Shown: positions 34,916 through 46,190 of the stretch, piece after piece
Layout of the letters: every line of letters begins with the position of its first letter
Numbering within the stretch: the stretch's first letter is position 1
Source: Ruminococcus sp.
GTDB taxonomy: Bacteria; Bacillota; Clostridia; Oscillospirales; Ruminococcaceae
Length of the DNA: 64,000 bases
NCBI GenBank assembly: GCA_029060305.1
Contig: JAIDUG010000055.1
Location: forward strand, 62,001 to 126,000
Direction of reading: 5' to 3'
Position numbers and translations under genes: made by a program
Notes under the pieces: model-generated
Told to the model about the DNA's origin: nothing
Database searches by the model: none
What the model saw: the letters and a program-made list of their open reading frames with translations, nothing else

Positions 34916-35230
34916 ATGGCAGTCAATGAAAAAATCAGATTCAAGATTAAGGGTTACGACCACGCTACTGTTGACATTGCAGCAGCTAAAATCGTAGAAG
35001 CAGCTAAGAGAAGTGGTGCAAGAGTTTCAGGACCTATACCGCTCCCTACTGATAAGGAAGTTGTTACTATTCTCCGTGCCGTTCACAAGTATAAGGACAG
35101 CCGTGAGCAGTTTGAAATGAGAACTCACAAGAGACTTGTAGATGTTCTTCGTCCTACTGAAAAGACAACTGCTGCTCTTGATAAACTTGAAATCCCTGCT
35201 GGCGTAGATGTTGTTATGGAAGTTAAGTAA
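34916..35230 (+). CDS. rpsJ: Ribosomal protein S10
   Basis: 30S protein S10, also a transcription antitermination partner of NusB. The 104-residue protein starts at [16 protein letters not shown], with AAGGAGG 8 bases upstream; [15 protein letters not shown] and RTHKRLVDV are diagnostic. First gene of the superoperon. A 103-base gap with alternative hairpins separates it from rplC. Confidence 0.98.
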   Translation: MAVNEKIRFKIKGYDHATVDIAAAKIVEAAKRSGARVSGPIPLPTDKEVVTILRAVHKYKDSREQFEMRTHKRLVDVLRPTEKTTAALDKLEIPAGVDVVMEVK

Positions 35231-35333
35231 TTCCGTTACGCTTTGCGAATTACCGTTTCGGGAAAACGGAATGGCGGTATTCCGCCGGTCAAGTTGATTT
35301 ATTCAACCAATAACCATTCAGGAGGAAATTGAA
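35231..35333 (+). promoter_or_regulatory. rpsJ-rplC gap with alternative hairpins
   Basis: CCGTTT/AAACGG (35253-35269) competes with TTCCGTT (35231-35237)/AACGGAA (35265-35271), and GGCGG/CCGCC follows (35273-35286). It could be a processing or translational control element; there is no T-run, so it is not a terminator. Confidence 0.4.
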
Positions 35334-35966
35334 ATGCAGAAAGGCATTATCGGAAAGAAAATCGGTATGACACAGATTTTCGACGAAGCAGGAAAAGTTG
35401 TTCCTGTAACAGTTGTAGAAGCCGGTCCTTGTGTTGTAGTTCAGAAGAAAACCGTTGAAAATGACGGTTACAACGCTCTTCAGCTCGGCTACGGCGACGT
35501 TAAAGTTCAGAGAGTCAACAAGCCTATGAAAGGTCATTTCGACAAGGCAGATGTTGCTTGCAAGAAGACTCTCAAGGAATTCAGACTTGACGATTGCGAT
35601 GCTCTCAATGTAGGCGACCTTGTAAAAGCTGATTCTTTTGCAGTGGGTGAAGCTGTTGACGTTGTAGGTATCAGCAAGGGTAAAGGTTTCGCAGGTGCTA
35701 TCAAGCGTCATAATCAGCACAGATTAAAGGAAACTCACGGTACTGGTCCTGTACACAGACAGGCTGGCTCAATGGGTGCTTGTTCCTCACCTTCAAGAAT
35801 TTATAAGGGTAAGGGCATGGCTGGTCACATGGGTGCAGAACAGGTTACTGTTCAGAATCTCGAAATCGTTAAAATAGACACTGAAAACAATCTTATCGCT
35901 ATCAAGGGTGCTATCCCTGGTCCTAAGGGCGGTATTGTCTATATCGTAGACAGCGTTAAGGCTTAA
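35334..35966 (+). CDS. rplC: Ribosomal protein L3
   Basis: 50S assembly protein near the peptidyl transferase centre. The 210-residue protein begins [16 protein letters not shown] and contains [13 protein letters not shown] and the loop [19 protein letters not shown]. Upstream AGGAGG is well placed. L4 follows 17 bases later. Confidence 0.98.
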   Translation: MQKGIIGKKIGMTQIFDEAGKVVPVTVVEAGPCVVVQKKTVENDGYNALQLGYGDVKVQRVNKPMKGHFDKADVACKKTLKEFRLDDCDALNVGDLVKADSFAVGEAVDVVGISKGKGFAGAIKRHNQHRLKETHGTGPVHRQAGSMGACSSPSRIYKGKGMAGHMGAEQVTVQNLEIVKIDTENNLIAIKGAIPGPKGGIVYIVDSVKA

Positions 35967-35983
35967 GGAAGGAGGAAACAGAT

Positions 35984-36607
35984 ATGTCAACAGTTTCAGT
36001 ATTTGATATGACAGGTAAGCAGGTTTCCGAAACAGAGCTTAACGACAATGTTTTCGGAATTACTCCAAACGAGGCTGTTATGCACGCTATGGTTGTTAAC
36101 TACCTCGCTAATCAGAGACAGGGTACACAGTCCACTCTTACAAGAACAGAAGTAAGCGGTGGTGGCAGAAAGCCTTGGAGACAAAAGGGAACAGGTCATG
36201 CAAGACAGGGTTCAACAAGGGCTCCTCAGTGGACACACGGCGGTGTTGCTCTCGGACCTAAGCCAAGAGATTACGGCTATTCCCTTAACAAGAAAGTAAG
36301 AAGACTTGCTATGAAGTCTGCACTTTCCACAAAGGTTCTTGACAATAATCTCATTGTTCTTGACGCTCTCACTCTCGACAGCTACAAGACAAAGACTGTT
36401 GTTGAAATGCTCAAGGCACTCGGCGTTGAGGGCAAGGCTCTTATCGTTACTGCTGAGGCAGATTCAAAGGTTATCAAGAGTGCAGCAAACATTCCGGGTG
36501 TAAAGACCGCTGCTGTAAACACTCTTAATGTATACGACATTCTCAACTATGACAAGTTCATTGTTGTAAAGAATGCAGTAGGAAAAATTGAGGAGGTATA
36601 CGCATAA
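35984..36607 (+). CDS. rplD: Ribosomal protein L4
   Basis: 50S protein lining the exit tunnel and, in enterobacteria, autogenous repressor of the S10 operon. The long loop [19 protein letters not shown] and [18 protein letters not shown] are clear. 207 residues. The stop overlaps the rplW start by one base. Confidence 0.98.
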   Translation: MSTVSVFDMTGKQVSETELNDNVFGITPNEAVMHAMVVNYLANQRQGTQSTLTRTEVSGGGRKPWRQKGTGHARQGSTRAPQWTHGGVALGPKPRDYGYSLNKKVRRLAMKSALSTKVLDNNLIVLDALTLDSYKTKTVVEMLKALGVEGKALIVTAEADSKVIKSAANIPGVKTAAVNTLNVYDILNYDKFIVVKNAVGKIEEVYA

Positions 36608-36900
36608 TGAACACACCGCAGGATATCATTCTCAAGCCCGTTATCACTGAAAGAAGTATGGATAATCTTCAGGTAGGAAAATATACCTTTAAGGTAGCTA
36701 AGAACGCTAACAAGTCTGAAATCAAAAAGGCTGTTGAAACACTTTTCGGCGTTCAGGTTGCAAAGGTTACTACTATAAACGTAAAGGGCAAGCTCAAGAG
36801 AGTTGGAAGATACGAGGGCATGACTTCTTCATGGAAGAAAGCTATCGTTACTCTCACTGAAGGCTCTAAGGCTATCGAGTTCTTCGAGGGCATGGTTTAA
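36607..36900 (+). CDS. rplW: Ribosomal protein L23
   Basis: 50S protein at the exit site that docks SRP and trigger factor. 97 residues with [15 protein letters not shown] and [19 protein letters not shown]. Coupled to L4. A small GGGAG/CTCCC hairpin lies in the 67-base gap before L2. Confidence 0.98.
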   Translation: MNTPQDIILKPVITERSMDNLQVGKYTFKVAKNANKSEIKKAVETLFGVQVAKVTTINVKGKLKRVGRYEGMTSSWKKAIVTLTEGSKAIEFFEGMV

Positions 36901-36967
36901 TTGATTTAAACCTACAGTATGGGAGTAATGCTCCCGCAAAAAACGCATTTTTTAAGGAGTGAAACAA

Positions 36968-37801
36968 ATGGCTATTAAAAGCTACAAGCCTACGACACCT
37001 TCGAGACGTCAGATGACTGTTACTGACTATTCGGTTTTGTCAAAGGTTGAGCCGGAAAAAAGTCTTCTCGAACCTATGAAGAAGAAGTCGGGAAGAAACA
37101 GCTACGGCAGAATTACAGTTCGTCACAGAGGTGGCGGTAACAGAAGAAAGTACCGTGTTATAGATTTCAAGCGTGATAAGGACAATGTAATCGCTACAGT
37201 TCTTACACTCGAATATGACCCAAACAGAAGTGCATTTATCGCTCTCGTTCAGTATGAGGACGGCGAAAAGAGATACATTCTTGCTCCTAACGGTCTTAAA
37301 GTTGGTGACAAGATTGAATCAGGTTCTGAGGCAGATATCAAGCCCGGTAACGCTCTCAAGCTTGCTGACATTCCTGTTGGTACATTCATTCACGCTATCG
37401 AGCTTTATCCCGGAAAGGGTGCACAGCTTGTAAGAAGTGCAGGAAATCAGGCACAGCTTATGGGTAAAGAAGAAACTTACGCTCTCGTAAGACTTCCCTC
37501 TGGCGAAATGAGAAAAGTTCCGATTAACTGCAAGGCAGCTATCGGTCAGGTTTCAAATATCGACCATGAAAACGTTAACTACGGTAAAGCTGGTAGAGTT
37601 CGTAACATGGGCTGGAGACCTACTGTACGTGGTTCTGTAATGAACCCTTGTGACCACCCACACGGTGGTGGTGAAGGTAAGTCACCTGTTGGTCGTCCCG
37701 GACCTGTAACACCTTGGGGCAAACCCGCTCTCGGTTACAAGACACGTAAGGCTCACCACAGAACTGACAAGTTCATTGTAAAACGTCGTAATGGTAAATA
37801 A
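36968..37801 (+). CDS. rplB: Ribosomal protein L2
   Basis: 50S core protein needed for subunit joining. Start taken at the ATG 36968 ([15 protein letters not shown]), where AAGGAG is 8 bases upstream; an ATG 9 bases earlier is too close to it. 277 residues, with [17 protein letters not shown] and [13 protein letters not shown] region near [16 protein letters not shown]. Confidence 0.98.
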   Translation: MAIKSYKPTTPSRRQMTVTDYSVLSKVEPEKSLLEPMKKKSGRNSYGRITVRHRGGGNRRKYRVIDFKRDKDNVIATVLTLEYDPNRSAFIALVQYEDGEKRYILAPNGLKVGDKIESGSEADIKPGNALKLADIPVGTFIHAIELYPGKGAQLVRSAGNQAQLMGKEETYALVRLPSGEMRKVPINCKAAIGQVSNIDHENVNYGKAGRVRNMGWRPTVRGSVMNPCDHPHGGGEGKSPVGRPGPVTPWGKPALGYKTRKAHHRTDKFIVKRRNGK

Positions 37802-37822
37802 TCTGAAAGGAGGAACTTATTC

Positions 37823-38107
37823 ATGAGTAGAAGTATTAAAAAAGGTCCTTATGTGCAGGAAGTTCTCCTTAAGAGAGTTATTGCTATGAACGAAGCAGGC
37901 GAAAAAAAGGTTCTTAAGACTTGGAGCCGTTCTTCAACTATTTTCCCTGATTTCGTAGGTCACACATTCGCTGTTCATGACGGACGTAAGCACGTTCCGG
38001 TTTATGTGACAGAAGATATGGTTGGTCACAAGCTCGGTGAATTTGCACCTACAAGAACCTACAAGGGTCATGCCGGTTCAAAAACATCAAACAACGGTAA
38101 GAAATAA
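37823..38107 (+). CDS. rpsS: Ribosomal protein S19
   Basis: 30S head protein. 94 residues, [19 protein letters not shown] and [13 protein letters not shown] are typical. AAAGGAGG upstream. Confidence 0.98.
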   Translation: MSRSIKKGPYVQEVLLKRVIAMNEAGEKKVLKTWSRSSTIFPDFVGHTFAVHDGRKHVPVYVTEDMVGHKLGEFAPTRTYKGHAGSKTSNNGKK

Positions 38108-38125
38108 GCGGAAGGAGGAGTTCAG

Positions 38126-38461
38126 ATGGAAGCAAGAGCTTATTTAAGAAATGCTCGTATATCACCAAGAAAAGTACAGATTGTTCTCGACCTTATCAGA
38201 AACAAGCCTGTTGATATTGCTTTGGCTACTTTGGATTTGACTCCGAAGGCTGCAAGTCCTATCGTTGCTAAGCTTGTAAAGTCCGCTCAGGCAAATGCTG
38301 AAAACAATTTCAGTATGGACAAGGATAATCTCGTGATTTCAGAGTGTTTTGTAACACCTGGTCCTATCATGAAGAGAATCATGCCAAGAGCTCAGGGCAG
38401 AGCATACAGAATCTTAAAGAGAACATCACACATCACAGTTGTTCTTAAAGAAAAAGAATAA
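38126..38461 (+). CDS. rplV: Ribosomal protein L22
   Basis: 50S exit tunnel protein. 111 residues, with [16 protein letters not shown] and [18 protein letters not shown]; the tunnel beta-hairpin is present. Confidence 0.98.
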   Translation: MEARAYLRNARISPRKVQIVLDLIRNKPVDIALATLDLTPKAASPIVAKLVKSAQANAENNFSMDKDNLVISECFVTPGPIMKRIMPRAQGRAYRILKRTSHITVVLKEKE

Positions 38462-38480
38462 TCCCAAGGAGGTCTGATTA

Positions 38481-39266
38481 ATGGGACAGAAGGTTAATCC
38501 GCACGGTCTTCGTGTCGGCGTTATTAAGGATTGGGATTCTCGCTGGTATGCCAATAAGGCAGAGTTCGGCTGTAACCTCGTAGAAGATTACAACGTTCGT
38601 AACTTCATTAAGAAGAATTTATATGCTGCTGGTGTTCCCAGAATCGAAATCGAGCGTTTCGCCGACAAGGTAAGAATCCACATTCACTGCGCTAAGCCTG
38701 GTATTGTTATCGGCAGAGGCGGTGCAGAAATCGAAAAGCTCAGAACACAGCTTGAAAAGATGATGAAGAAACAGGTTTTCATTAACATCATCGAAGTTAA
38801 ACAGCCTGATATGGACGCTCAGCTCGTCGCTGAAAAAATCGCTCTCGACCTCGAGAACAGAGTTTCTTTCAGACGTGCTATGAAACAGTCAATCGGCAGA
38901 ACAATGCGTCTCGGTGCAAAGGGTATCAAGGTTAAGGTTTCCGGCAGACTTGCTGGTGCTGAAATCGCAAGAAGCGAAAGCTATCACGAGGGTACTATTC
39001 CGCTTCAGACAATCCGTGCTGACATTGACTATGGTTTCGCTGAAGCTGATACAACTTACGGTAAAATCGGCGTGAAGGTATGGGTTTACAAGGGCGAAGT
39101 TCTCAAGGGCGATGCTGCTAAGGCCGCTGAAAAGAGAGAAAAGGTTGAAAGAAAGAATGATTCCAGAAACAATGACCGTCGTCGCCGTGATGACAGACGT
39201 GACGGCAACAGACGTGGCGGAAGAAATTTCAACCGTGATTCAAGAAGAGAAGGAGGTAACCAGTAA
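38481..39266 (+). CDS. rpsC: Ribosomal protein S3
   Basis: 30S mRNA-entry protein with KH domain ([17 protein letters not shown]). 261 residues, longer than the usual 210-230 because of an Arg/Asp/Asn-rich tail ([20 protein letters not shown]), which is common in Clostridia. Its stop overlaps the rplP start by one base. Confidence 0.98.
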   Translation: MGQKVNPHGLRVGVIKDWDSRWYANKAEFGCNLVEDYNVRNFIKKNLYAAGVPRIEIERFADKVRIHIHCAKPGIVIGRGGAEIEKLRTQLEKMMKKQVFINIIEVKQPDMDAQLVAEKIALDLENRVSFRRAMKQSIGRTMRLGAKGIKVKVSGRLAGAEIARSESYHEGTIPLQTIRADIDYGFAEADTTYGKIGVKVWVYKGEVLKGDAAKAAEKREKVERKNDSRNNDRRRRDDRRDGNRRGGRNFNRDSRREGGNQ

Positions 39267-39691
39267 TGCTTCTTCCAAAAAGAGTTAAGTACCGCAGAGT
39301 CCACAGAGGACGTCTTAAGGGTAAGGCTTACAGAGGCAATAAGGTGACTTATGGTGATTTCGGTCTTCAGGCTCTCGAACCTGCTTGGATTACTTCCAAT
39401 CAGATTGAGTCAGCCCGTATCGCTATGACACGTTATATAAAGAGAGGCGGTCAGGTATGGATTAAGATTTTCCCTGACAAGCCAATCACTGAAAAGCCTG
39501 CTGAAACCCGAATGGGTTCAGGTAAAGGTTCACCGGAATACTGGGTTGCAGTTGTCAAGCCCGGCAGAGTTCTCTTTGAAATCAAGGGAGTTCCGGAAGA
39601 AACCGCAAGGGAAGCTATGCGTCTCGCTATGCACAAGCTCCCTATCAAGTGCAAGTTCGTTACTAAAGCAGAGCAGGAGGTGGAGCAGTAA
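39266..39691 (+). CDS. rplP: Ribosomal protein L16
   Basis: 50S protein near the A site. 141 residues, [16 protein letters not shown] and [19 protein letters not shown] are diagnostic. Overlaps both neighbours by one base. Confidence 0.98.
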   Translation: MLLPKRVKYRRVHRGRLKGKAYRGNKVTYGDFGLQALEPAWITSNQIESARIAMTRYIKRGGQVWIKIFPDKPITEKPAETRMGSGKGSPEYWVAVVKPGRVLFEIKGVPEETAREAMRLAMHKLPIKCKFVTKAEQEVEQ

Positions 39692-39876
39692 TGAAAGCAT
39701 CAGAAATCAGAGAAATGTCTGTTGAAGAGCTGAATGAGAAACTCACCAGTCTGAAAGAAGAGCTTTTTGCGCTCCGCTTTCAGCACGCTATCAACCAGCT
39801 TGACAATACAGCACGTTTAAAGGCTGTAAAAAAAGATATTGCACGTGTGAAAACACAGCTTAACGCAGTGCAGTAA
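39691..39876 (+). CDS. rpmC: Ribosomal protein L29
   Basis: Small helical 50S protein, 61 residues, [18 protein letters not shown] and a C-terminal [14 protein letters not shown]. Coupled to L16. Confidence 0.97.
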   Translation: MKASEIREMSVEELNEKLTSLKEELFALRFQHAINQLDNTARLKAVKKDIARVKTQLNAVQ

Positions 39877-39894
39877 GAAAGGGAGGATTTAGCT

Positions 39895-40155
39895 ATGTCT
39901 ACTGAGAGAAACCTTAGAAAAACAAGAGTAGGTAAGGTTGTAAGCGATAAGATGGATAAGACCGTCGTAGTTGCTATCGTTGATAACGTTAAACACCCGC
40001 TTTATAAGAAAATCATCAAGCGTACCGTCAAGCTCAAGGCTCATGATGAAATGAATGAGTGCAGAATCGGCGACCGTGTTGAAGTTATGGAGACACGTCC
40101 GCTTTCCAAGGACAAGAGATGGCGTGTAACAACCATCATTGAAAAGGCTAAGTAA
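39895..40155 (+). CDS. rpsQ: Ribosomal protein S17
   Basis: 30S OB-fold protein, 86 residues, [20 protein letters not shown] and [13 protein letters not shown]. Confidence 0.98.
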   Translation: MSTERNLRKTRVGKVVSDKMDKTVVVAIVDNVKHPLYKKIIKRTVKLKAHDEMNECRIGDRVEVMETRPLSKDKRWRVTTIIEKAK

Positions 40156-40194
40156 TTTTTATATAAGCTTTATGCTTGAAAGGAGGAACTCGCT

Positions 40195-40563
40195 GTGATA
40201 CAGATGCAGACTTATCTCAAAGTCGCTGATAACACAGGTGCTAAGGAGCTTATGTGTATCAGAGTTCTGGGAGGTACTCGCCGTAGATATGCAAATATCG
40301 GTGACGTAGTAGTTGCTTCCGTTAAGAAGGCAACACCCGGAGGCGTTGTAAAAAAGGGCGATGTTGTAAAGGCAGTTATCGTTCGTTCAGCAAAAGGTCT
40401 CAGACGTGAGGACGGTACTTATATCCGTTTCGATGAGAACGCTGCTGTTATTATCAAGGAAGACAAGAACCCGAAAGGCACCCGTATCTTTGGACCAGTT
40501 GCCAAGGAATTACGTGAAAAGGAATATACTAAAATCCTCAGCCTTGCTCCGGAAGTTCTTTAA
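40195..40563 (+). CDS. rplN: Ribosomal protein L14
   Basis: 50S intersubunit protein, 122 residues, [18 protein letters not shown]. The start is GTG, confirmed by AAAGGAGG at good spacing. PEKGTRIFG-type region reads [17 protein letters not shown]. Confidence 0.98.
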   Translation: MIQMQTYLKVADNTGAKELMCIRVLGGTRRRYANIGDVVVASVKKATPGGVVKKGDVVKAVIVRSAKGLRREDGTYIRFDENAAVIIKEDKNPKGTRIFGPVAKELREKEYTKILSLAPEVL

Positions 40564-40581
40564 TGGAGGTGTCATTCGATT

Positions 40582-40923
40582 ATGAGCAAAGTACACGTTA
40601 AAACCGGTGACACTGTTATCCTCCTCACTGGTAAGTATGAGGATAAGTTCAACGGTAAGGGCGACAGAAAGACCGGCAAGGTTCTTGAAGTAAGCCCCAA
40701 GGAAGGTAAGGTAATCGTTGAGGGTATCAACATGATTACCAAGCACATCAAGCCTACAAGAATGGGTGAAAAGGGCGGAATCGTAAGAACTGAAGCTCCT
40801 GTTTATGCTTCAAAGGTTCAGCTTGTTTGCCCTGAATGCGGTAAGCCCACAAGGGTTGGTCACGTTATCGAAGACGGCAAAAAGCTCCGTGCTTGCAAGA
40901 AGTGCGGTAAGTCTTTTGAATAA
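40582..40923 (+). CDS. rplX: Ribosomal protein L24, with zinc ribbon
   Basis: 50S assembly initiator with a KOW domain (KTGDTVILLTGKYED). 113 residues; the C-terminus carries a four-cysteine ribbon (CPECGKPTRVG...CKKCGKS), the zinc-binding version. Confidence 0.97.
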   Translation: MSKVHVKTGDTVILLTGKYEDKFNGKGDRKTGKVLEVSPKEGKVIVEGINMITKHIKPTRMGEKGGIVRTEAPVYASKVQLVCPECGKPTRVGHVIEDGKKLRACKKCGKSFE

Positions 40924-40941
40924 TATAAAGGAGAAACGACA

Positions 40942-41481
40942 ATGGCAAGATTAAAGGATTATTACGTTAGCGACGTTGCTCCTGCACTTATGAAGAAGTT
41001 CGGCTACAAGAGCGTTATGCAGATTCCGAAACTCGACAAGGTTGTTATCAACGTCGGTGCTGGTGAAGCAAGAGATAACGCTAAGGTTATCGACGCTATC
41101 ATGACAGACCTTGCTGCTATCACAGGTCAGAAGCCGATAGTGTGCAGAGCTAAGAAGTCTGTAGCTAACTTCAAACTCCGTGAGGGAATGCCTATCGGTG
41201 TAAAGGTTACTCTCAGAAGTGAAAAAATGTACGAATTCGTAGATAAGCTTTTCAACGTAGCTTTCCCCCGTGTTCGTGACTTCAGAGGTATCAACGGAAA
41301 TTCCTTCGACGGCAAGGGCAACTATTCCACAGGTATCAAGGAACAGCTCATCTTCCCCGAAATCGAATACGATAAAATCGATAAGGTAAGAGGTATGGAC
41401 ATTAACTTCATCACTACTGCTAAAACTGATGAAGAGGCTAAAGAGCTCCTCACACTTCTGGGCGCTCCGTTCATCAAGTAA
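40942..41481 (+). CDS. rplE: Ribosomal protein L5
   Basis: 50S protein binding 5S rRNA. 179 residues, [32 protein letters not shown] and [19 protein letters not shown]. Confidence 0.98.
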   Translation: MARLKDYYVSDVAPALMKKFGYKSVMQIPKLDKVVINVGAGEARDNAKVIDAIMTDLAAITGQKPIVCRAKKSVANFKLREGMPIGVKVTLRSEKMYEFVDKLFNVAFPRVRDFRGINGNSFDGKGNYSTGIKEQLIFPEIEYDKIDKVRGMDINFITTAKTDEEAKELLTLLGAPFIK

Positions 41482-41497
41482 TCAGGGAGGTTTTGAA

Positions 41498-41683
41498 ATG
41501 GCTAAGAAGGCAATGATTAACAAGCAGCAGAGAACTCCCAAGTATTCCACAAGAGCATACAACAGATGCAAGATTTGTGGCAGACCGCACGCATATCTCA
41601 GAAAATTCGGCATCTGCCGTATCTGTTTCAGAGAACTTGCTCACGACGGTCAGATACCGGGCGTTAAAAAGGCAAGCTGGTAA
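41498..41683 (+). CDS. rpsN: Ribosomal protein S14, zinc type
   Basis: 30S head protein, 61 residues, the short zinc-binding form with CKIC...CRIC (Cx2Cx12Cx2C). I start at [12 protein letters not shown] (41498), where GGGAGG is upstream; the longer frame overlaps rplE and is not real. Confidence 0.97.
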   Translation: MAKKAMINKQQRTPKYSTRAYNRCKICGRPHAYLRKFGICRICFRELAHDGQIPGVKKASW

Positions 41684-41707
41684 AATACAAGAAGGAGGTC
41701 ATTCGGC

Positions 41708-42106
41708 ATGCAAATCACTGATACAATAGCAGATTTATTAACAAGAATTCGCAATGCGAATACTGCAAAGCACGCCACAGTTGACGTTCCCGCTTCAAGA
41801 GTTAAGAAGGACATTACACAGATTCTCGTTGACGAGGGCTATGTAAAGGACTTCAAACTCATTGAGGACGGTAAGCAGGGTGTTATCAGAATCACGCTCA
41901 AGTACGGCGACAACAAGTCACCGGTTATTACAGGACTCAGAAGAGTTTCAAAGCCCGGTCTGCGTATCTATTCAAGCTGTGCAGATATGCCAAAGGTAAG
42001 AAAAGGTCTGGGCATCGCAATCGTTTCAACTTCAAAGGGAATCGTTACCGACAAGAAAGCAAGAGAGCTTAATGTCGGCGGTGAAGTTCTCGCATACATC
42101 TGGTAA
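41708..42106 (+). CDS. rpsH: Ribosomal protein S8
   Basis: 30S central-domain protein that binds helix 21, and in E. coli represses the spc operon. 132 residues, [18 protein letters not shown] and [20 protein letters not shown]. Confidence 0.98.
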   Translation: MQITDTIADLLTRIRNANTAKHATVDVPASRVKKDITQILVDEGYVKDFKLIEDGKQGVIRITLKYGDNKSPVITGLRRVSKPGLRIYSSCADMPKVRKGLGIAIVSTSKGIVTDKKARELNVGGEVLAYIW

Positions 42107-42120
42107 GGAGGAACTATTTT

Positions 42121-42666
42121 ATGTCAAGAATCGGCAGAATGCCTGTTACAGTTCCCGCAGGTGTAGAGGTTAAGAACGAAAACAACCTTATCACTGTAAA
42201 GGGACCTAAGGGCGAACTTACAAGACAGTTCAGCACAGAACTCGGCATTGAAGTTGCTGAGGGTACTGTAACTGTTACAAGACCAAGTGACGACAAGAAA
42301 CACCGTTCACTTCACGGTCTTACAAGAACACTCATCGCTAACATGGTTGAGGGTGTAACAAACGGATATTCCAAAACTCTCGAAATCGAAGGTGTTGGTT
42401 ACCGTGCAGCTAAGCAGGGTACTAAAGTAAATCTCAGTCTCGGCTTCTCACACCCCGTTGTTATTGAGGAAACAGACGCTATCAAGCTCGACGTTCCTCA
42501 GCCGAACAGAATCGTTGTAAGCGGTATCGATAAACAGGCTGTAGGTCAGTTTGCAGCTGAAATACGTGAAAAACGTCCACCTGAGCCATATAAGGGCAAG
42601 GGTATCAGATACGCCGGTGAACGTATCATCCGCAAGGAAGGTAAGTCCGGTAAGGGCAAGAAGTAA
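42121..42666 (+). CDS. rplF: Ribosomal protein L6
   Basis: 50S protein near the factor-binding site. 181 residues, [16 protein letters not shown] and [15 protein letters not shown]. Confidence 0.98.
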   Translation: MSRIGRMPVTVPAGVEVKNENNLITVKGPKGELTRQFSTELGIEVAEGTVTVTRPSDDKKHRSLHGLTRTLIANMVEGVTNGYSKTLEIEGVGYRAAKQGTKVNLSLGFSHPVVIEETDAIKLDVPQPNRIVVSGIDKQAVGQFAAEIREKRPPEPYKGKGIRYAGERIIRKEGKSGKGKK

Positions 42667-42685
42667 TTAAAAGGAGCAAATTGCT

Positions 42686-43045
42686 ATGATTAAGAAATTC
42701 GACAGCAATAAGGCAAGATTAAAGAGACATCGCAGAGTACGTGCAAAAATCTCCGGTACTGCTGAACGTCCCCGTCTCAATGTGTTCCGTTCATCAAAGC
42801 ATATCTATGCTCAGCTTATTGACGACGTGAACGGCGTTACTCTTGCTTCCGCATCAAGCATGGATAAGGGCTTTGAGGGCAACGGCGGTAACGTTGAAGG
42901 TGCTCGCAAGGTCGGCGAAATGATTGCTAAGAATGCTACTGACAAGGGCATTACAGAAGTTGTTTTCGACAGAGGCGGTTATCTCTATCACGGACGTGTT
43001 AAGGAACTCGCTGACGGCGCTCGTGAAAACGGCTTAAACTTCTAA
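42686..43045 (+). CDS. rplR: Ribosomal protein L18
   Basis: 50S protein of the 5S rRNA complex. 119 residues, [20 protein letters not shown] and [17 protein letters not shown]. Confidence 0.98.
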   Translation: MIKKFDSNKARLKRHRRVRAKISGTAERPRLNVFRSSKHIYAQLIDDVNGVTLASASSMDKGFEGNGGNVEGARKVGEMIAKNATDKGITEVVFDRGGYLYHGRVKELADGARENGLNF

Positions 43046-43060
43046 GAGGGAGGTAAAACA

Positions 43061-43561
43061 ATGGCAAATATTGAAACACAGGCTCCTGAACTCGTTGAAA
43101 GAGTTGTTTCTATCAACCGTGTATCAAAGACTGTTAAGGGCGGTCGTATCATGAAGTTCTCCGCACTCGTTGTAGTCGGTGACGGTAACGGTACAGTAGG
43201 TTTCGGTCTCGGCAAGTCCGGCGAAGTTCCGGACGCTATCCGCAAGGGTATTGAAGATGCTAAGAAAAACCTTGTTAAGATTCCGCTTAAGGGAACTACA
43301 ATTCCTCATGAAATCGTCGGTGCATTCGGTGCAGGCAGAGTTCTTATGAAACCGGCAGCACCTGGTACTGGTGTTATCGCTGGTGGTCCTGTCCGTGCAG
43401 TAATTGAAGTTGCAGGTATAAAGGATATCAGAACAAAGTCACTTCGTTCCAACAATCCTTGCAACGTTGTAAGAGCTACAATTAATGGTCTTACATCATG
43501 CACTTCTGCTAAGGAAGTTGCTGTAAAGAGAGGCAAGACTATTAAGGAAATTTTAGGCTAA
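43061..43561 (+). CDS. rpsE: Ribosomal protein S5
   Basis: 30S accuracy protein. 166 residues, [35 protein letters not shown] and [16 protein letters not shown]. Confidence 0.98.
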   Translation: MANIETQAPELVERVVSINRVSKTVKGGRIMKFSALVVVGDGNGTVGFGLGKSGEVPDAIRKGIEDAKKNLVKIPLKGTTIPHEIVGAFGAGRVLMKPAAPGTGVIAGGPVRAVIEVAGIKDIRTKSLRSNNPCNVVRATINGLTSCTSAKEVAVKRGKTIKEILG

Positions 43562-43575
43562 GGAGGCAGTAACTT

Positions 43576-43752
43576 ATGGCAAAGGAAATCAAGCTCGTTA
43601 AGAGCCTCATCGGCAGAAAGAAAGACCAGATTGCTACTGCTGAGTCTCTCGGTCTCAGAAAAATCGGCGACGTAACTGTTCAGCCCGATAATGCTCAGAC
43701 CGCAGGCAAAATCAACAAGATTTCACACCTCATTGAGGTTACAGAAGCGTAA
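43576..43752 (+). CDS. rpmD: Ribosomal protein L30
   Basis: Short 50S protein, 58 residues, read directly between S5 and L15 (ATG 43576, stop 43750-43752). [17 protein letters not shown] and [12 protein letters not shown] are the L30 signature. AGGAGG upstream. Confidence 0.97.
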   Translation: MAKEIKLVKSLIGRKKDQIATAESLGLRKIGDVTVQPDNAQTAGKINKISHLIEVTEA

Positions 43753-43773
43753 AAACAAGGAGGTGCAAAAAGC

Positions 43774-44214
43774 ATGAAAATTCACGAATTAACTCCTGCA
43801 CCTGATTCCAATAAGGTCTCTAAGCGTATCGGCAGAGGTCACGGTTCAGGTAACGGCAAAACAGCAGGTAAGGGTCACAAAGGTCAGAACGCACGTTCCG
43901 GCGGTGGTGTAAGAATAGGTTTTGAAGGCGGACAGATGCCCCTTGCAAGACGTATCCCTAAGAGAGGATTTAACAACATATTTGCTACAAAGTATGCTGT
44001 TGTAAACGTTTCCGACCTTAACAAGTTCAAAGACGATACTGTTGTTGATACAGAGCTTCTCGTTGCTTCAGGACTTGTAAAGAAAGTCAATGACGGCGTT
44101 AAGATTCTCGGCAACGGTGAACTTACTGCAAAATTAACTGTAAAGGCTGCTAAATTCTCACAGAGCGCTATCGAAAAAATCGAAAAGGCTGGCGGGAAGG
44201 CAGAGGTGATGTAA
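43774..44214 (+). CDS. rplO: Ribosomal protein L15
   Basis: 50S assembly protein, 146 residues, with the Gly-rich [19 protein letters not shown] and [19 protein letters not shown]. The ribosome-binding site of secY lies in its last codons. Confidence 0.98.
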   Translation: MKIHELTPAPDSNKVSKRIGRGHGSGNGKTAGKGHKGQNARSGGGVRIGFEGGQMPLARRIPKRGFNNIFATKYAVVNVSDLNKFKDDTVVDTELLVASGLVKKVNDGVKILGNGELTAKLTVKAAKFSQSAIEKIEKAGGKAEVM

Positions 44215-44216
44215 TT

Positions 44217-45539
44217 GTGTTTCAGACCCTGAAAAAGGCTTGGGGAGTTCCGGAAATCCGTAAGAAACTCCTTTACACATTACTCATGATTATCATATTC
44301 AGATTCGGAAGTGCTGTTACCGTACCGTTTCTTAATCAGGATGTTGTTGCATCATGGGTTAAAATGAATACAGAGGGTACAGGTAACTTCCTTGAATATC
44401 TGAATACTATGACGGGTGGCGGTCTCTCAAAGGCTACTATATTCTCCCTGTCGATTACTCCGTTTATCAATGCGTCGATTATAATGCAACTATTAACTTA
44501 TGCACTTCCGCCGTTGGAACGACTGCGTGACGAGGGTGAAGAGGGGCGTAAGAAAATCGAAAAAATAACGTCAGTCGTATCAATGGCACTTGCGGTGTTC
44601 ATGTCATTTGCTTACTATGTAACTCTTAAACAGATGAACGTTGACGGTGTAAACGCTGTCAAATATACTGAGGGCTGGCAGATGTACTTCTCCGCTTCCG
44701 TAATAATAGCCTGTTTCGTTGCCGGTGCTTTACTGGTAGTATGGATGGGCAACCGTGTAAGTGAAAAAGGTATCGGCAACGGTATTTCAATTATCCTTTT
44801 TGCAGGTATAGCAGCAAGATTCCCAACCGACGCAGGACTTCTTGTCAGACTTACAATGCAAGAACCAAGCAAGTATTTATTCGTTTCACTCGGCTACATT
44901 GTATTCATGATTTTTGAAATAGGTTTCGTTGTATTTATGAACGAGTCCGAAAGAAGAATCCCGATACAGTATGCTAAACGTGTTGTAGGAAGAAAACAGT
45001 ACGGCGGACAGAAAACACATATTCCGATTAAAGTATGTATGAGTGGTGTTATGCCTATCATCTTTGCAATGTCATTTATGTCACTTCCGTCTACAATACA
45101 GCTTTTCAAACCTGTAACAAAGACAAGTGGTTTCTACTATCACTTCTGTCACTTCTTCAGCACACGTAGCTGGTCATATGCAGTAATTTACTTCCTGCTT
45201 ATTATCGCATTCAACTATTTCTATGTATCAATTCAGTATAATCCGGTTGAGATGGCTAACAATCTCAGACAGGCAAACGGCGGTATCCCTGGTATCAGAC
45301 CTGGTAAACCTACCGCTGATTACATTCAGAGAGTACTTTCAAAGATTACACTGGTCGGTGCATTTTTCCTTGGAATTATCGCTATAATTCCGATATTCAT
45401 TTCTATTGCTGATTCACAGCTTGCAACGCTTTCAATGGGCGGTACTACAATTCTTATTGCTGTAAGCGTTGCACTTGAAACAACACGTACAATGGAATCT
45501 CACATGATGATGAGACATCACAAGGGATTCTTAAAGTAA
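44217..45539 (+). CDS. secY: Protein translocase subunit SecY
   Basis: Channel subunit of the Sec translocon, with ten membrane segments, 440 residues. It begins FQTLKKAWGVPEIRKKL, carries GGGLSKATIFSLSITPFINASI-type plug region (described, not quoted in full) and the cytoplasmic loop ERRIPIQYAKRVVG. The start is GTG with GAGGTG 8 bases upstream, inside the L15 stop region. The neighbour adk follows after 15 bases. Confidence 0.97.
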   Translation: MFQTLKKAWGVPEIRKKLLYTLLMIIIFRFGSAVTVPFLNQDVVASWVKMNTEGTGNFLEYLNTMTGGGLSKATIFSLSITPFINASIIMQLLTYALPPLERLRDEGEEGRKKIEKITSVVSMALAVFMSFAYYVTLKQMNVDGVNAVKYTEGWQMYFSASVIIACFVAGALLVVWMGNRVSEKGIGNGISIILFAGIAARFPTDAGLLVRLTMQEPSKYLFVSLGYIVFMIFEIGFVVFMNESERRIPIQYAKRVVGRKQYGGQKTHIPIKVCMSGVMPIIFAMSFMSLPSTIQLFKPVTKTSGFYYHFCHFFSTRSWSYAVIYFLLIIAFNYFYVSIQYNPVEMANNLRQANGGIPGIRPGKPTADYIQRVLSKITLVGAFFLGIIAIIPIFISIADSQLATLSMGGTTILIAVSVALETTRTMESHMMMRHHKGFLK

Positions 45540-45554
45540 GGAGGGGCAGAATAT

Positions 45555-46190
45555 ATGAATCTTATCTTTTTAGGCGCACCTGGTGCAGGCAAGGGTACTC
45601 AGGCTGAAGTCGTTTCTGAAGCTCTGAATATCCCTCAGATTTCAACAGGCAACATTCTCCGTGAAGCTGTAAAGAACGGTACTGAATACGGTCTCAAGGC
45701 TAAAGAAGCTATGGACGCTGGTGCACTCGTTTCTGACGATATTGTAATCGGTATTCTTAAGGACAGAATTGCTGAAGATGACTGTAAGAATGGTTTTATC
45801 CTTGACGGTTTCCCGAGAACAGTTCCGCAGGCAGAAGCTCTTGATGCTATGGGCATTCAGATTGACAAGGTTATCGAAATCCATGTTCCTGACGAAACAA
45901 TCAAGCAGAGAGTTTCAGGCAGAAGAGTATGTCAGGGTTGCGGAGCTTCCTATCATGTCGAATACAAACCTTCAAAGGTTGAGGGTGTCTGCGACAAGTG
46001 CGGAGACAAAACAATCGTCCGTAAAGACGACCAGCCGGAAGTTGTTCTTGACAGACTTGCAACATATCACGAAAAAACTGCTCCTCTCAAGGACTACTAC
46101 GAGAAGCAGGGCAAACTTCAGACTGTTATCGGACAGGAAGAAGTTGCTGATACCTCAAAATTGACTCTTTCAGCAGTAGGAGTTAACTGA
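45555..46190 (+). CDS. adk: Adenylate kinase, zinc-lid form
   Basis: Interconverts ATP+AMP and two ADP. 211 residues. P-loop [28 protein letters not shown], and a lid with four cysteines (CQGC...CDKC), the zinc form of Gram-positive enzymes. Its stop overlaps the map start by one base. Confidence 0.98.
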   Translation: MNLIFLGAPGAGKGTQAEVVSEALNIPQISTGNILREAVKNGTEYGLKAKEAMDAGALVSDDIVIGILKDRIAEDDCKNGFILDGFPRTVPQAEALDAMGIQIDKVIEIHVPDETIKQRVSGRRVCQGCGASYHVEYKPSKVEGVCDKCGDKTIVRKDDQPEVVLDRLATYHEKTAPLKDYYEKQGKLQTVIGQEEVADTSKLTLSAVGVN

